Below, one piece after another: positions 47,601-58,361 of a stretch of 64,000 bases of DNA. The notes beneath the pieces were generated by a model. That model saw nothing but the letters and a program-made list of their open reading frames with translations, was not told where the DNA came from and did no database searches. The DNA is from Amborella trichopoda (Eukaryota > Streptophyta > Magnoliopsida > Amborellales > Amborellaceae). The stretch is taken from NCBI RefSeq assembly GCF_000471905.2, contig NW_006496564.1, forward strand, positions 542,230 to 606,229, given 5' to 3'. A program made the position numbers and the translations under genes. Numbering within the stretch: position 1 is the first letter of the stretch; every line of letters starts with the position of its first letter.

Positions 47601-48167
47601 AACGAGCCCACCTCCAGTTTCTATAGGCTCGAATTCCCCACTGCACCTGCTTCTTAGTTCACCATTTTCATCGGAGTTATTAAAACCTACACCATCATCA
47701 AACAGAACATGGTAGATAGTGTTGTTTTCGACTGTAAAAACTCGATCACAGTTCAGCGCTGATCCAAATTTACCTATTAGAGTCTTGTTAAAGACTGCCC
47801 CGCCAATACCCATGATGGTTTTTACGGTTACATTTAGAGTGGGGCCTGTGTATGAGCATTGAGGTCCTAGGTTCACATTACCAGTTGCTGGATTGCCAGA
47901 AGAGTCTGTGTATTGTCTGATAATTTCCCACCATTTTCTTAACGTGGGAACCTCGGAGCTTGTTGGAGTGGTGGATGTTAGAGAAAGAATAGCATTACGT
48001 AGGGCTTCTTGCCCTGAACTCTGCCATTTGTTGCCAAACCAGAGGAGTGAGAGCTTTATTGGCTCTGTCATGATTTTCCCACCATTGTAAGACAGAGCTT
48101 TCTCATCAGATTCAGAGAGTTGGGTCATGGAGCTCAGTATCAGAGCCAGTAGAACCTGTCTCAGCAT
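44668..48167 (-). CDS. EXORDIUM-CUB-CUB-transmembrane-pseudokinase receptor-like protein (3 exons)
   Basis: Exons on the minus strand are 48167-47246, 46633-46271 and 46001-44668; introns are GT..AG and both phase 1, giving 872 residues. Start: Met at 48167 directly opens a hydrophobic signal peptide (MLRQVLLALILSS); an upstream in-frame Met at 48233 would precede it with a polar stretch. Residues about 25-305 are an EXORDIUM/PHI-1 domain (LSYNGG, SLLWFG, PPNGDKGLDDMI, IWDQ..NC). Residues about 308-428 (exon 2) and 430-545 are CUB domains (C-x-W at 344-346 and 460-462, DFLLIYNGTG at 486-495, GWSVNYYIS at 536-544). A membrane span lies at 553-575. A kinase-like domain spans about 605-865: VAVK Lys at 636, but HRD reads HAN (726-728), DFG reads GFG (746-748) and the glycine loop is poor, so it is probably a pseudokinase. 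EXORDIUM proteins are secreted, cell-wall-located growth regulators. Predicted location: plasma membrane with a glycosylated ectodomain (many N-x-S/T). The domain fusion is inferred from splice sites, not from transcripts. Confidence 0.8.
46002..46270 (-). other. Intron 2 of the EXORDIUM-CUB-kinase gene
   Basis: The donor reads GCAG|GTAAATCG at 46271/46270 and the acceptor AATTTCCAG|GACTTTG at 46002/46001. The split codon G|GA encodes Gly429 and the downstream frame is the long CUB2-kinase frame. The intron thus falls exactly between the two CUB domains, as expected for a domain-per-exon layout. An upstream TAACAG would bring in a stop at once, so the second acceptor is preferred. Confidence 0.82.
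46634..47245 (-). other. Intron 1 of the EXORDIUM-CUB-kinase gene
   Basis: The donor reads CTG|GTATGAAG at 47246/47245 and the acceptor TTAACAG|AAGAATG at 46634/46633, preceded by a good pyrimidine tract. The split codon (G + AA) gives Glu308 and keeps the EXORDIUM and CUB frames together. Near the donor lies a (CT)n microsatellite, about 47180-47200 on the plus strand. If the intron were retained, the EXORDIUM frame would run only 13 further codons after the donor before a stop, which would make a secreted EXORDIUM-only protein of about 320 residues. Confidence 0.8.
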
Positions 48168-48657
48168 CTTTGAAATTCCAAGAGAGTTTTGGGATAATGG
48201 AGTTAATTGTAAGGACATTCCCGAGTAGAACACTGGTTTATTGTGTGTGTGAGAGAGAGAGGTATGTTGAAGAAATCATTGGGAAGAGTACAGAGAAGTA
48301 TTGTATGGGAGGAAGCCGTTTTGTTATGAAGAAACAAAAGCTTTAGGACAGTTTAGTATTAAATGTTAATGGCCGGCCTTGGAGGAATGGGGTGTGTTGC
48401 TTTAAAAATGGATTTTGCCACATTCTGTGGTGGTGGTTGGAATACGACAAGGAAGAAAGACATAAACTGAATTTAGGCCTCACGGCTAAGCCCATGTATA
48501 TACGCCAAACATACTGGACAATACAACCATCATGGATCAATTCAAACATAAATCATGGATCAATTTAAACAGAAATGCAAAAAGTTTGTATCAGGTGTCC
48601 ACCATAGAATTAAGGCATACCTTATAAACCTATCAGGTTGTCTTGACACTTCAAAAC
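48168..48657. other. Upstream region of the host gene
   Basis: Contains the presumed 5' UTR with (GT)n(GA)n near 48243-48262, the TATA candidate at 48496 and no open frame of note. No recognised operator motif. Confidence 0.5.
48496..48503 (-). promoter_or_regulatory. Candidate TATA box for the EXORDIUM-CUB-kinase gene
   Basis: GTATATAC lies about 330 bp upstream of the chosen start codon. Between it and the ATG is a leader with a (GT)n(GA)n stretch at 48243-48262. It is the best TATA-like site in the upstream region, but nothing else fixes the transcription start. Confidence 0.3.
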
Positions 48658-48774
48658 TGGGGGTGGCAATGGGTCGGACCCGGACCTGACTTTCTGGGTC
48701 CAAAATTTGAACCCGCATCCAGACTCGAGGTCAGATCTACTCGCCGGGTCTGGTCCGGTCCATTGCCACCCTTA
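48658..48774. mobile_element. hAT-like MITE, 117 bp
   Basis: Terminal inverted repeats TGGGGGTGGCAATGGGTCGG and (reverse complement of the right end) TAAGGGTGGCAATGGACCGG. Flanked by TTCAAAAC (48650-48657) and TGCAAAAC (48775-48782), an 8-bp target duplication with two changes, as expected for hAT. Non-coding. It sits about 490 bp upstream of the host gene's start codon, in its promoter region. Confidence 0.75.
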
Positions 48775-51142
48775 TGCAAAACCTTAATCGATCATCTTGA
48801 CCGCGAGATGTGTGTATATGAAAAAAATATTAATTTCAAGTCTTTAAAATAGGGACACGGTTTCTATACAGCCTAACCGCATATTATAGAAATGCAGGCT
48901 TGACAATAAATATATTTTTTAAATATAATTTGATTCTAATTTTTACAGAATATGTAATCTTTAAACATCATGAGTATGAAAAAATAAAATAATAATTATA
49001 TTAAGAAAACATTGATGGATGCTTTATACCTCTGGACCGCATATTGTACAAATGCGGTCCAACCCGCATGAAACAATTCTCTTTAAAATAGTTTATCTTA
49101 TAAGATATTATCTAGACAGTTTATTTTTAAGATTTTTAAATGTTTATAGATTCGCTCAATCTGCATCATTTTTTAAAATTTTAAATTTACTATTTATGAA
49201 AATAACTTTGGCTATCACAAAGTCTATTGGTAACAAAACTACGTTTTTAAGCATAATTTGGAGGCGCCCCTCACTTGGATTGTTTGAGGTTGGTGTCTTA
49301 TACAAGGCACCCAAAGAAAATATGTACCTTGATGAATTTGAAATTTGTTCGGGCATTATTGCAATGTAATAAAGAGCATGTACATGCCCCTACAGGTGCA
49401 TACTGTGGACTTGTTCCCTAGGGTGAAAGAGCAACTTAGGAAAATGCTGTTCGATCTGAAATTTGTGGAACAAACAAAAATCATCGATAATCATTTTCAA
49501 AAATAATATTTGGATATTGAGTTCTTAAGCACATAGTCAATAGATATTGAGTTCTTAAGCATTTAGAATTGGCTAGAGACATTGGAGGGTCTCTATTCAA
49601 AAAAAAATTTTTGGCAAACAGAATGCATTTGAAATTGTTTTATTTTTATTTTTAAATAAGAAAAAATTTATATAGAGCCGAGGCTCTAAACAATCAAATT
49701 AGAGCCCACCTCGAAAATTTCACTATAAGAGGTTGTTTTGATGCCTAATTATCCTTAAATTGATCATCTCAACATCAAGATGCATGGACATTAGAAAAAA
49801 ATGGATTTCAAGTTTCGGAAATAGTGTACCTTGTAACGAATTTTGGATCGTCAATTTTCAAGATTTTCAAATTTTTATAGATCTGCTCGATTTACACTAT
49901 TTTTGAAGCTTTAAATTTTATAATTAAAAGTGAAAATATATTTTAAAGCTATCACAAAGATTTTCAATATTGAAACCACATTTCTCATTAGTTTTACGTG
50001 AGAACAGCAAAGAGGGTTGCTCGAACGGGGAAGGGGGTCGGGGGGGGGGGGAATGTTTTGCGGGTGGTGGTTTGAATGAAGGAAATGCTCCCGCGGGAGC
50101 AGTGAATCTATACTCCAAAGAGAGAGAGTGAGAGAGAGGTGCAGGTGTTTATTTACTGATGGTTGCATGTATGAATAATATTCAAGTGCATGATGTATAT
50201 GAATGTGATAGAATAGTTATGGAGACAAACTAAAGACAACCATAATCACAACGTTATAAAAGGACTGATATGATCAAGATCTTGGTATTGCATATCATGT
50301 GTGATGAAAGGAGCTTTTCAAATATAAAACTGATAAAATGGTATTTAATACAAGTCAATGTTTCTTGATTCAGGAAATATTTGTTGGTTCATTTAATTAG
50401 GAATAACATGGACGGCTCTGGCCAGTTGAAAGACTTGAGGTTTCATTATATTTTTTGTTGCTGTTGTATTTGTTCTTTTTGGTAGTCATGTGGGGATAAT
50501 GGTCACTCATTTGTGGTAGGAATGGAACTTAAGACATCATATTATGGCGCCTGTCATCCTTTTCCCTTATGCCTTGAGCCCATTCCTAAGTTTGAAAAGT
50601 AAATGTATACAATGATAAGAAGTTGGAAAATAAGGATAAGCATCCTCAATTTTGCTTTGAGTGTGGAGTCCCTAAATTTAAGGGTGTGGTTTGCATAAGG
50701 TTGCAGCCTTAAACAATTAAAGTAAGGTGCACCACCAAATTTTATCATGTGTTTTGTATTTTTTAAGTTAGAATCATGTGTTTCTTATTTGTAATATAGA
50801 ACAAATAGGGATATTTCTGTCATTCAATTGAGGCCTCTTAGGGCTCAAATTACAGAATTATCCATGATTCTTCCACATTCTAAATATTGAATGAGGGAAA
50901 TTTAAGTATTTTTTCTACTAACGAGGTATCTAATTAAAATGGAAAAAGAGATATACACCCTCAAAATGTTGCTCGAGAAAATTTAACTCCTTTAAGGGCA
51001 TTATAAGGGGTTCATCCCCTTTAATGATATTTTTTCCAAAATTTATATTCTTTTGTTTTGTAGAAAAATTAATTTATTTTAATGATTTGAAAATTTTAAA
51101 AACTTTGTGGTATTCAAAAATTTAAAAATTAGATATAAATAA
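48775..51142. other. AT-rich spacer, no gene seen
   Basis: Holds a perfect 10-bp-stem hairpin (49033-49061), short near-repeats around it (48866-48895), a G run (about 50038-50051), a GA stretch (50118-50140) and long AT-rich text. Open frames here are short and show no family. Confidence 0.6.
49033..49061. repeat. Perfect short inverted repeat
   Basis: TGGACCGCAT and ATGCGGTCCA separated by nine bases. A related imperfect pair (CCTAACCGCAT .. ATGCAGG) lies about 150 bp earlier. Possibly the relic of a small inverted-repeat element. Confidence 0.55.
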
Positions 51143-52336
51143 TTTCTAAAGCATAATAAGCCATTTTAAAATATTGAATTATTAAAGTAACAAAAAAAGA
51201 AAATAGGTTTCCTATTGCCTGTTTTATAGAAATTTCAATACTAGTATTTACGAAGAATTTAAGAATTCATTATAAAAGATTAGAAAATGGCCGTAAATAA
51301 CACTTGAAGCATGGAAATTTTATGGGAAAATTAATTTGATTTTGTATTTTACAATTTATTTAAAATAAAAACATGAGTCATGATGAAATCAAAATAGTAA
51401 AAACATCACTATTGCAAGAGAATGTAAAAGATTTTAAAGCTCCTATTATATTCTACTATTATAATTACAAATAAAATTTATGCTATTATCCCCTATACTT
51501 AGTGGAATTAAAAAATGTCCCCGATATTTTGTAATTAATGTTCCTGACTCTTTTATGTATTTTCCCAAAATACCCCTTCTTCTGAACTAGCACTCAAGTT
51601 AATGTCTTTATTTCTAAAGCATAATAAGCCATTTTAAAATATTGAATTATTAATAACAAAAAAAGAAAATAGGTTTCCTATTACATGTTTTATAGAAATT
51701 TCAACATAAGTATTTACGAAGCATTTAAGAATTCATTATAAAAGATTTGAAAATGGCTGTAAATAACACTTGAAGCATGAAAATTTTATGGGAAAATTAA
51801 TTTGATTTTGTATTTTACAATTCATTTTAAATAAAAAAAATGAGTCATGATGAAATCAAAGTAGTAAAAACATCACTATTGAAAGAGAATATAAAAGATT
51901 TTAAAGCTCGTATTATATTCTACTATTATAATTACAAAGAAAATTTATGCTAATGTCTCCTATACTTGCTGGAATTAAAAAATGTACCCGATATTCTGTA
52001 ATTTATGTTCCCGACTCTTTTATGTATTTTTCCAAAATATCCCTCGTTCGGAACTAACACTCAAATTAATGTCTTTATTTCTAAAGCATAATAAGCCATT
52101 TTAAAATATTGAATTATTAAAATAACAAAAAAAGAAAATAGGTTTCCTATTACCTGTTTTGTAGAAATTTCAAAATAAGTATTTACGAAGCATGTAAGAA
52201 TTCATTATAAAAGATTTGAAAATGGCTGTCAATAACACTTGAAGCATGGAAATTTTATGGGAAAATTAATTTGATTTTGTATTTTACAATTTATTTTAAA
52301 TAAAAAATGAGTCATGATGAAATCAAAATAGTAAAA

Positions 52337-52824
52337 TGATGTAACAAGAAAAAGAAATTCAAAATTCAAAATTCAAATTACAATTTTATTATTATTATTT
52401 ATTTTTTTTAAGTTTATCTTTTAAATTAGGAGGTGCGCAGGAATAGGTGGGCATTGAGTTTGTGCTTGAGTTGATATTTATGGATTGTGTTAGTTAGTTT
52501 AGGAATGTAAATAGAATAAGGTTAAAACGCGGGGGTTTATCTTTTGGATAAAATATGGGTGGCAAGTAAATTTAAGAGAGAAGATAGGGATGAGAGAAAA
52601 TAGGTTACGAGAGATAAAATATGAAAGTAAGTTGTTTATCTTTTTTTTTTTTTTGGTCTATTTAAAATGACGTTTCCATTCATTGTAAAGGAGTGAATGC
52701 GTTAATAAAATTTGGTCTCGTGTAGAGATTATTTTGGGGTGGATTCTCTTGCAGACCTTGAGAGAGGGTATATTCGCTTAACCTTTTATTTTTATTTTTT
52801 CAGTGTTATTTTCTCTCTGCATCA
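52337..52824 (+). repeat. First LTR of the small gypsy-type element
   Basis: 488 bp, TGATGTAACAAG..CTCTGCATCA; the seven terminal bases are near-perfect inverted copies. The primer site starts five bases further on. Confidence 0.88.
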
Positions 52825-53439
52825 ATCTGTATCAGAGCAAGTTAGGTCCAGAGTTTACAATGCCACCAAAAGCGAATCAAGCTAATCCTACTCCGGCTAT
52901 GAATGATCGTTGGGGAGAAATTTTGACTAAAGCCTTAGAGGATTTTTGAACTGAAGTACGTGAGATGAATCAGAAGATGAATCAAATGATGCAATTGTTG
53001 GATCAGAGGTTACAGTGGTTGGAGAACAAACTTTATCATGAAAAATGTGCTCGGACCATTAATTCCACTACAAACAGAGAATGTTGATTTCAAACATAAT
53101 GAAAAAGTTTATAGGACAGATCCATGTCCTATAGAGCAACCACGAGATTTGATATATAAATCGATCTACCAAAATTTCATAGTCAAAAGTGTTTATCGAT
53201 TGGATATGGTGCTTCTTTGGAGCTGGATCTATTCTTAGTTAGGAATAATTAACCCAAGCTCGTAGTCGACAATTACTCTTCGAACACATCTGTAGGTAAA
53301 GAGTCTTACATCAGTCTTAAAGATATTGAAGGAAAAAACCGAGGTTCATGGTGGGACTTCATCACCAACTTTTGAGAAGGCTACTAAAAGATTTGAGTTC
53401 GATAAGCTTGAGGTCGAGCTTCTCCCAACCCTGGGAGAA
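52825..53439 (+). pseudogene. First internal segment with gag-like start
   Basis: Starts with the primer site, then Met at 52860 (MPPKANQANPTPAMNDRWGE). The later part resembles gag KIDLPKFHGQK-type text. Too short for an autonomous element. The second internal segment (53780-54395) has the same layout, so the short form is the family's form here rather than a local accident. Broken. Confidence 0.7.
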
Positions 53440-53779
53440 TGGTTAGTTAGTTTAGGAATGTAAATAGGATAAGGTTAAAACGTGGGGGTTTATCTTCTCA
53501 AAATTGGGTAAAACGTGGGTGGCATATGAATTTAAGAGAGAGAAGATAGGGATGAAAGAAAAAAGGTTAAGGGAGATAAAATAGAAAAGTCAGTTTACCT
53601 TTTTTTTTTTATTCTATTTAAAGGGACATTCTCTTCATTATAAAGGAGTGAATGAGTTAATAAAATTTGGTCTCATGAAGAGATTATTTTGGGGCGGATT
53701 CCCTTGCAGACCTTGAGGGACGGTATATTATCTCAACCTTTTATTTTTATTTTTCCCATGTTATTTTCTCTCTGCATCA
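53440..53779 (+). repeat. Middle, shorter LTR of the small gypsy-type element
   Basis: Matches the outer LTRs from GTTAGTTAGTTTAGGAATG to CTCTGCATCA and is followed by a second primer site (ATATCAGAGC). Confidence 0.85.
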
Positions 53780-54395
53780 ATTGATATCAGAGCAAGTTAG
53801 GTCCAGAGTTTACAATGCCACCAAAAGAGAATCAAGCTAATCCTACTCCGGCTATGAATGGTCGTTGGGGAGAAATTTTGTCTAAAGCCTTAGAGGATTT
53901 TTGAACTGAAGTACGTGAGATGAATCAAGAGATGAATCAAATGATGCAATTGTTGGATCAGAGGTTACAGTGGTTGGAGAACAATCTTTATCATGAAAAA
54001 TGTGCTCGCACCATTAATTCCACAACAAACAGAGAATGTTGATTTTAAACGTAATGAAAAATTTTATAGGACAGATCCACGTCCTATAGAGCAACTATGA
54101 GATTTGATATTAAAATCGATCTCCCAAAATTTCATGGTCAAAAGTGTTCATCGATTGGCTGTGGTGCTTCTTTGGAGTTGGATCCATTCTTAGTTAGGAA
54201 TAATCAACCCAAGCTCGTAGTTAACAATTACTCTTCAAACACATTTGCAGGCAAAGAGTCTTACATCAGTCTTAAAGAAATTGAAGGAAAAATACGGAGG
54301 TTCATGGTGGGACTTCATCACCAAATTTTGAGAAGGCTCTTAAAAGATTTGAGTTTGATAATCTCGAGGTCGAGCTTCTCCCAACCCTGGGAGAA
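53780..54395 (+). pseudogene. Second internal segment with gag-like start
   Basis: Parallel to 52825-53439, with Met at 53815 and IDLPKFHGQKCSSIGCGASL at about 54115. The two internal segments are about 94 percent alike by eye. Broken. Confidence 0.7.
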
Positions 54396-54880
54396 TGATG
54401 CAGCGAAAAAAATAAATTCAAAATTCAAATTACAGTTTTATCATTTTTTTTTTTTAAAGTTTATCTTTTAAATTAGGAGGTGCGCAAGGATAGGCAGGCA
54501 TTGAGTTTGTGCATGAGTTGATATTTATGGATTGGGTTAGTTAGTTTAGGAATGTAAATATGATAAGGTTAAAACGTGGGGGTTTATCTTTTCAACAATG
54601 GGTAAAACGTGGGTGGCACGTGAATTTAAGGGAGAGAAGATAAGGATGAGAGAAAATAGGTTAAGGGAGATAAAGTAGGAAAGTTAGTTGTTTATCTTCT
54701 TTTCTATTTTTAGTCTATTTAAAGAGACATTTACCTTCATTGTAAAAGAGTGAATGAGTTAATAAAATTTGCTCTCGTGAGTAGATTATTTTGGGGTGGA
54801 TTCCTTGTAGACCTTGAGAGAGGGTACATTCTTTCAACATTTTGTTTTTATTTTTCCCATGTTATTTTCTCCCTGCATCA
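54396..54880 (+). repeat. Third LTR of the small gypsy-type element
   Basis: 485 bp, TGATGCAGCG..CCTGCATCA, preceded by CCAACCCTGGGAGAA and followed by the TAAAA duplication and the rest of the interrupted 468-bp repeat. Confidence 0.88.
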
Positions 54881-55094
54881 TAAAAACATCACTATTGAAA
54901 GAGAATATAAAAGATTTTAAAGCTCGTATTATAATCTACTATTATAATTACAGAGAAAATTTATGCTAATCTCCCCTATACTTAGTGGAATTAAAAAATG
55001 TCCTCGATATTTTGTAATTTATGTTCCTGACTCTTTTATGTATTTCCCAAAATACCCCTTGTTCGGAACTAACACTCAAATTAATGTCTTTATT

Positions 55095-57130
55095 GTTGGT
55101 TTATAATTATTCCGAGTACAAAAACCCACTTCTAAACGCTAGTTTGAAACTAGGGTGTTTTTCATGTACAAAACAAGAGTTTGGAATTAGCAGTTCCGAA
55201 CCAATGATAAAAGAGTTCGGAACCATTGCATGAAATCATCAATTCAAAAGTAAAGGTCTGGGTTTTGAACCAATATTTCTGATCTGGGGGCATTTTTTAA
55301 AATAAAAAATGGTGAAGAAAAAGGACTTGAAGATAAAATATAAATGGTCAGGGATATCCTCTTTAATGTCAAATGTTCTATGTGACCCCAACGACATATA
55401 AGTAATATGTTACCCCACTTCTTAGCCGTTCGATCTGGATCGAATTGCTAAGATTGTTTACACCATGCCAAACATTGTTTTACTTTCCATTTTTTTAGCC
55501 AACAAAAAATTCTGGCCCCAGCGCCGACAAAAGTTCTAGCCAAAAGGACAAATAAAAATTCCGGCCCTAGTGCCGACATAAACTCCGGCAACATATACTT
55601 CAGCCAAAAGACCGAAAACATACTTTCTTTTCTTACCTGTTAGATCAGGATCAACACCCACAAAAGCGCGCCCGCTAGCTAGGTCATTTGAAGATTTCGC
55701 TGGTATGGAATGGTAAACCCTCCACAAGATAGCCTATCAGTCTGCTCTCCAAAAAAAAATGAACTCCAGTAGGACTTGGAGAAAGCCCTCAAAGCATGGC
55801 ACCAGTTCCCTAGAGACCACTTTGGTTACCCCCCTCCAGGGAAAAGCTCAGCAAGATCTACCCCTCAAGGATTGCGCTGGCGCTAGTGACTAAGAAGAAA
55901 AATATATGTTGATAAGAAATAAACACGTCTTAGTAAGAATTTGAGAGAAGAACTTCGATGAAAAAGTTTTCATTCTGAATGTTGCACTTTTTGCTTCTCT
56001 CAAAGTGCAACATTGGTCGGGGCAAGTTGTTATACATCATTTTTGACGTACTTACACCTCCCACACGAATAAGGAGAGAGTTGGTAACAACTTGGTTCTG
56101 ACAATACTCAAAACACTGACATACCAAAGTCATGCTGCAAAATAAGTCTCAAATCAGGCAACTTGGGAGGAATGCTATCGCGTCAAAGAGAGACACTACA
56201 ACTGTAGCCCTATGCTAGCAGCTTCAGAATGTCAAAAACCCCCGATGACCAAATTTGGTCTCAATCGGACCACTAAAAAGGGGTCTACGCCTGTACGGCC
56301 TCAAAACGGCTACGTTTTACACTATCACGGTGCGGCCTCACTGAACTAGTCCCCAAGCACGGAGACTGCAACATCGCATATCGAGATGGACTTCGAAGAA
56401 CCCACAATACCTTCACCAAGAACCAGAAAAAGTTTAGACTTTGACATGTTCTAGATCACGTTAGCCCCATCATTTTGACTTAAGGCATGCACTGTGGTGC
56501 GGCCCAGAGTAAAACTTCTTCTAGAAAGAAGGTGACCACAAAACTAGAAAAATCAAGGTTTTAAGAAGAAGACATCTCGAACCTTATGTAGCACAACTCG
56601 GTCTGCGAATGGAATCATCATGAGGACGAGTTCAATGCAACCACCTCGCGAAGAGCTGTGAACTGGTATAACTATTGTACCTCATCCAAGTCCCGATAAG
56701 TACAAATCCCCAACTTACCAAAAAAGTAAACCCGCTCGATCGTCAGAATCCCTTTTCCAGGTGACCTCCCAAACTAGGAAATGCTGCAAATGAAGACCAA
56801 AACAAACCAAACGTGGTGCAAAATGACTGTGAAAGTCTTCTCTTTCACATGCAAGCAGAATGAAGTCTCAGAGCATCATAGGTCGAAGGGCATTAGCAAC
56901 CGAAGGTCACAAATTTTGCGGGACTTCCATCTCACGTGGGAAAAGGCTACCTTAGCACGACTAAAGGGCATCAAAATGCTCAGAATTAAACAAGCACTAA
57001 GGATATAACAACAAATCGGCTGAACCATCGCTACAAGTCAACATAAAAGCTTCTAAGATCTGGCAATGGCGGAAGGACCCTCAAGCAGAGACAACTCTGT
57101 CATTAGCATAAAAGGTCTTAGGGCATTTTG
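55095..57130. other. Unresolved region, no gene recognised
   Basis: AT-rich to about 55480, then a more GC-balanced stretch with GCCGAC-type motifs (55515-55590) and text such as CCAAATTTGGTCTCAATCGGACC (its core resembles phrases in the giant LTRs, e.g. CAAATTTGAGCACGATCCGAC). Open frames (for example minus 55727-55536) are short. Probably decayed retroelement sequence. Confidence 0.35.
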
Positions 57131-58361
57131 GTCATTGCACCTAATTTCGGGATTTTATTTTACTTTCTTTATTGTAGTTAAGCTTTGTTTTTGAGCATTC
57201 ACCCATGTTTGGTGAATCCTCTATATAAGCAAGCTTAAGTCACTTGTAAAAGGGTGGATTATTGAGCAGCGTTCATAGCTAAAATAGAGGCATAACTCTT
57301 GTTTTCACTTGTCTTTTGCTTCTAAACCCTTAATCCTACAGAGAGGAGAGAGAAAACTTTTCCAAAGAGAGAAAATACCCCTAAGTGTATGGCCACATCC
57401 TTCCTGGAGCGAGAAAACATCTTTTCCCATGCAAGTACATTCTCTTTCTCTCTCAAGCCTGGTCACGTCCCGCGCCCTTTCTCTCTCTCTTCTCTTTTAC
57501 GCATGCTCTACCCTAAGCAACAACATGTGCCCATTAGGGACATGCAGTCATGAGCAGGCCTGCGAGTGCCGATCATGAGAAGGTGTTTCACTCACACCTT
57601 CTTAGGCCAAGTAGCCAGAAAGGGGGATAGCCGAGCTCCATTGCAGTTGCACGAGAGAGAGAGAGAAGGGACCTTTTAACCTGAAGAGAGTCCCCATCCA
57701 AACCGTGCTGGCAGACAGCCGGAGGGCTTCGTGATTGTTCTAAGAGGGCAAACAGCTCGAGCGTGTCCCACGAACCCCAAGCGTCGAGGCAAGGGTGCAA
57801 ACGTACCTCCCTTGATGTAAATTCTCTCTCATTGTTGATTCCTATCCGCACACAAGAGAGCTTGTGTGCCCGCGCACCCACAGGTGCCCTGCACGAGTGC
57901 ATCCCCCACAGTTGTTTGAGAGAGGGTCTTCCATCCTGCGTGCGGGCCACATCCACACCTATGCGAGGATCGAGGTGAAGACTGGGCCATGACAACTCAT
58001 ATTAGTATCTTTCTCCACACACATTATGTTCACGGTTCCATCGCCAAACCACCCCATCCGAGTGGCTTCAAAGCAATTCGACACTCACTTAAACATGTCA
58101 TGAAAAATGGCTCAGCCATCGCTCTGATGAATCAAAGCAAGCAAAAGCTACCCCAGACCACCTCACTTGCTCTTGGTCTCTTGGGACCTGAACCTACTAA
58201 AAGTGGTTCTCAAGCCACTTGTATGATTGAGCACACACTTGTAGGTCCACTGCTATTTTTGGCTTCAAAGGAAAAGGCTAGCAACACATGCTCACTTCTA
58301 CCCCAAAGCCCATGACAACGTGGTACTCGAAGAAGTTTATTTCGAGTACACTATTGTCCAC
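57131..58361 (+). other. LTR-like promoter stretch and decayed sequence
   Basis: 57130-57350 has the look of a plant LTR U3/R: CATTTTGGTCATTGCACC, then a TATA box CTCTATATAAGCAAGC (57219-57234) and a GA-rich leader. No partner LTR is found in the window. 57590-58320 has weak open frames on both strands, none with a family. The sequence ends where a giant Tat LTR begins at 58362. Confidence 0.4.

Larger units (their letters stand above)
52337..54880 (+). mobile_element. Small non-autonomous Ty3/gypsy-type element, LTR-int-LTR-int-LTR
   Basis: The outer LTRs begin TGATGTA/TGATGCA and end TGCATCA. A 5-bp target duplication TAAAA (52332-52336 and 54881-54885) flanks the whole array. Each internal part (about 615 bp) starts with a tRNA-Met-type primer site (TATCAGAGCAAGTTAGGTCC), then a gag-like start (MPPKANQANPTPAM), and ends CCAACCCTGGGAGAA. 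No pol. The shared single target duplication shows the array inserted, or arose, as one locus. Outer LTRs differ by roughly 8-10 percent. Coding remains are fossil. Confidence 0.88.
51143..55094. repeat. AT-rich 468-bp tandem repeat, three copies, third interrupted
   Basis: Units begin TTTCTAAAGCATAATAAGCC at 51143, 51611 and 52078 (periods 468 and 467). The third runs to 52336 and resumes after a nested LTR element at 54881-55094. Without the insert and the duplicated TAAAA it would be about 468 bp as well. Units are about 93-95 percent alike by eye. No coding potential; family unknown. Confidence 0.9.

Noticed and set aside
47205-48233. Separate intron-less EXORDIUM gene
   Set aside because: Possible as a retained-intron form, but the donor at 47246 comes right after the EXORDIUM domain end and is in phase with the CUB exon, so fusion is the better model.
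48866-49369. A second MITE around the perfect hairpin
   Set aside because: No target duplication or longer terminal repeats could be found; kept only as a hairpin.
55536-55727. Minus-strand ORF as a host gene
   Set aside because: Short, no domain, and set in sequence with retroelement-like phrases.
57309-58315. Several ORFs of 80-135 codons on both strands
   Set aside because: Overlapping on opposite strands, GA/CT-repeat driven or without family; no splice or codon support.
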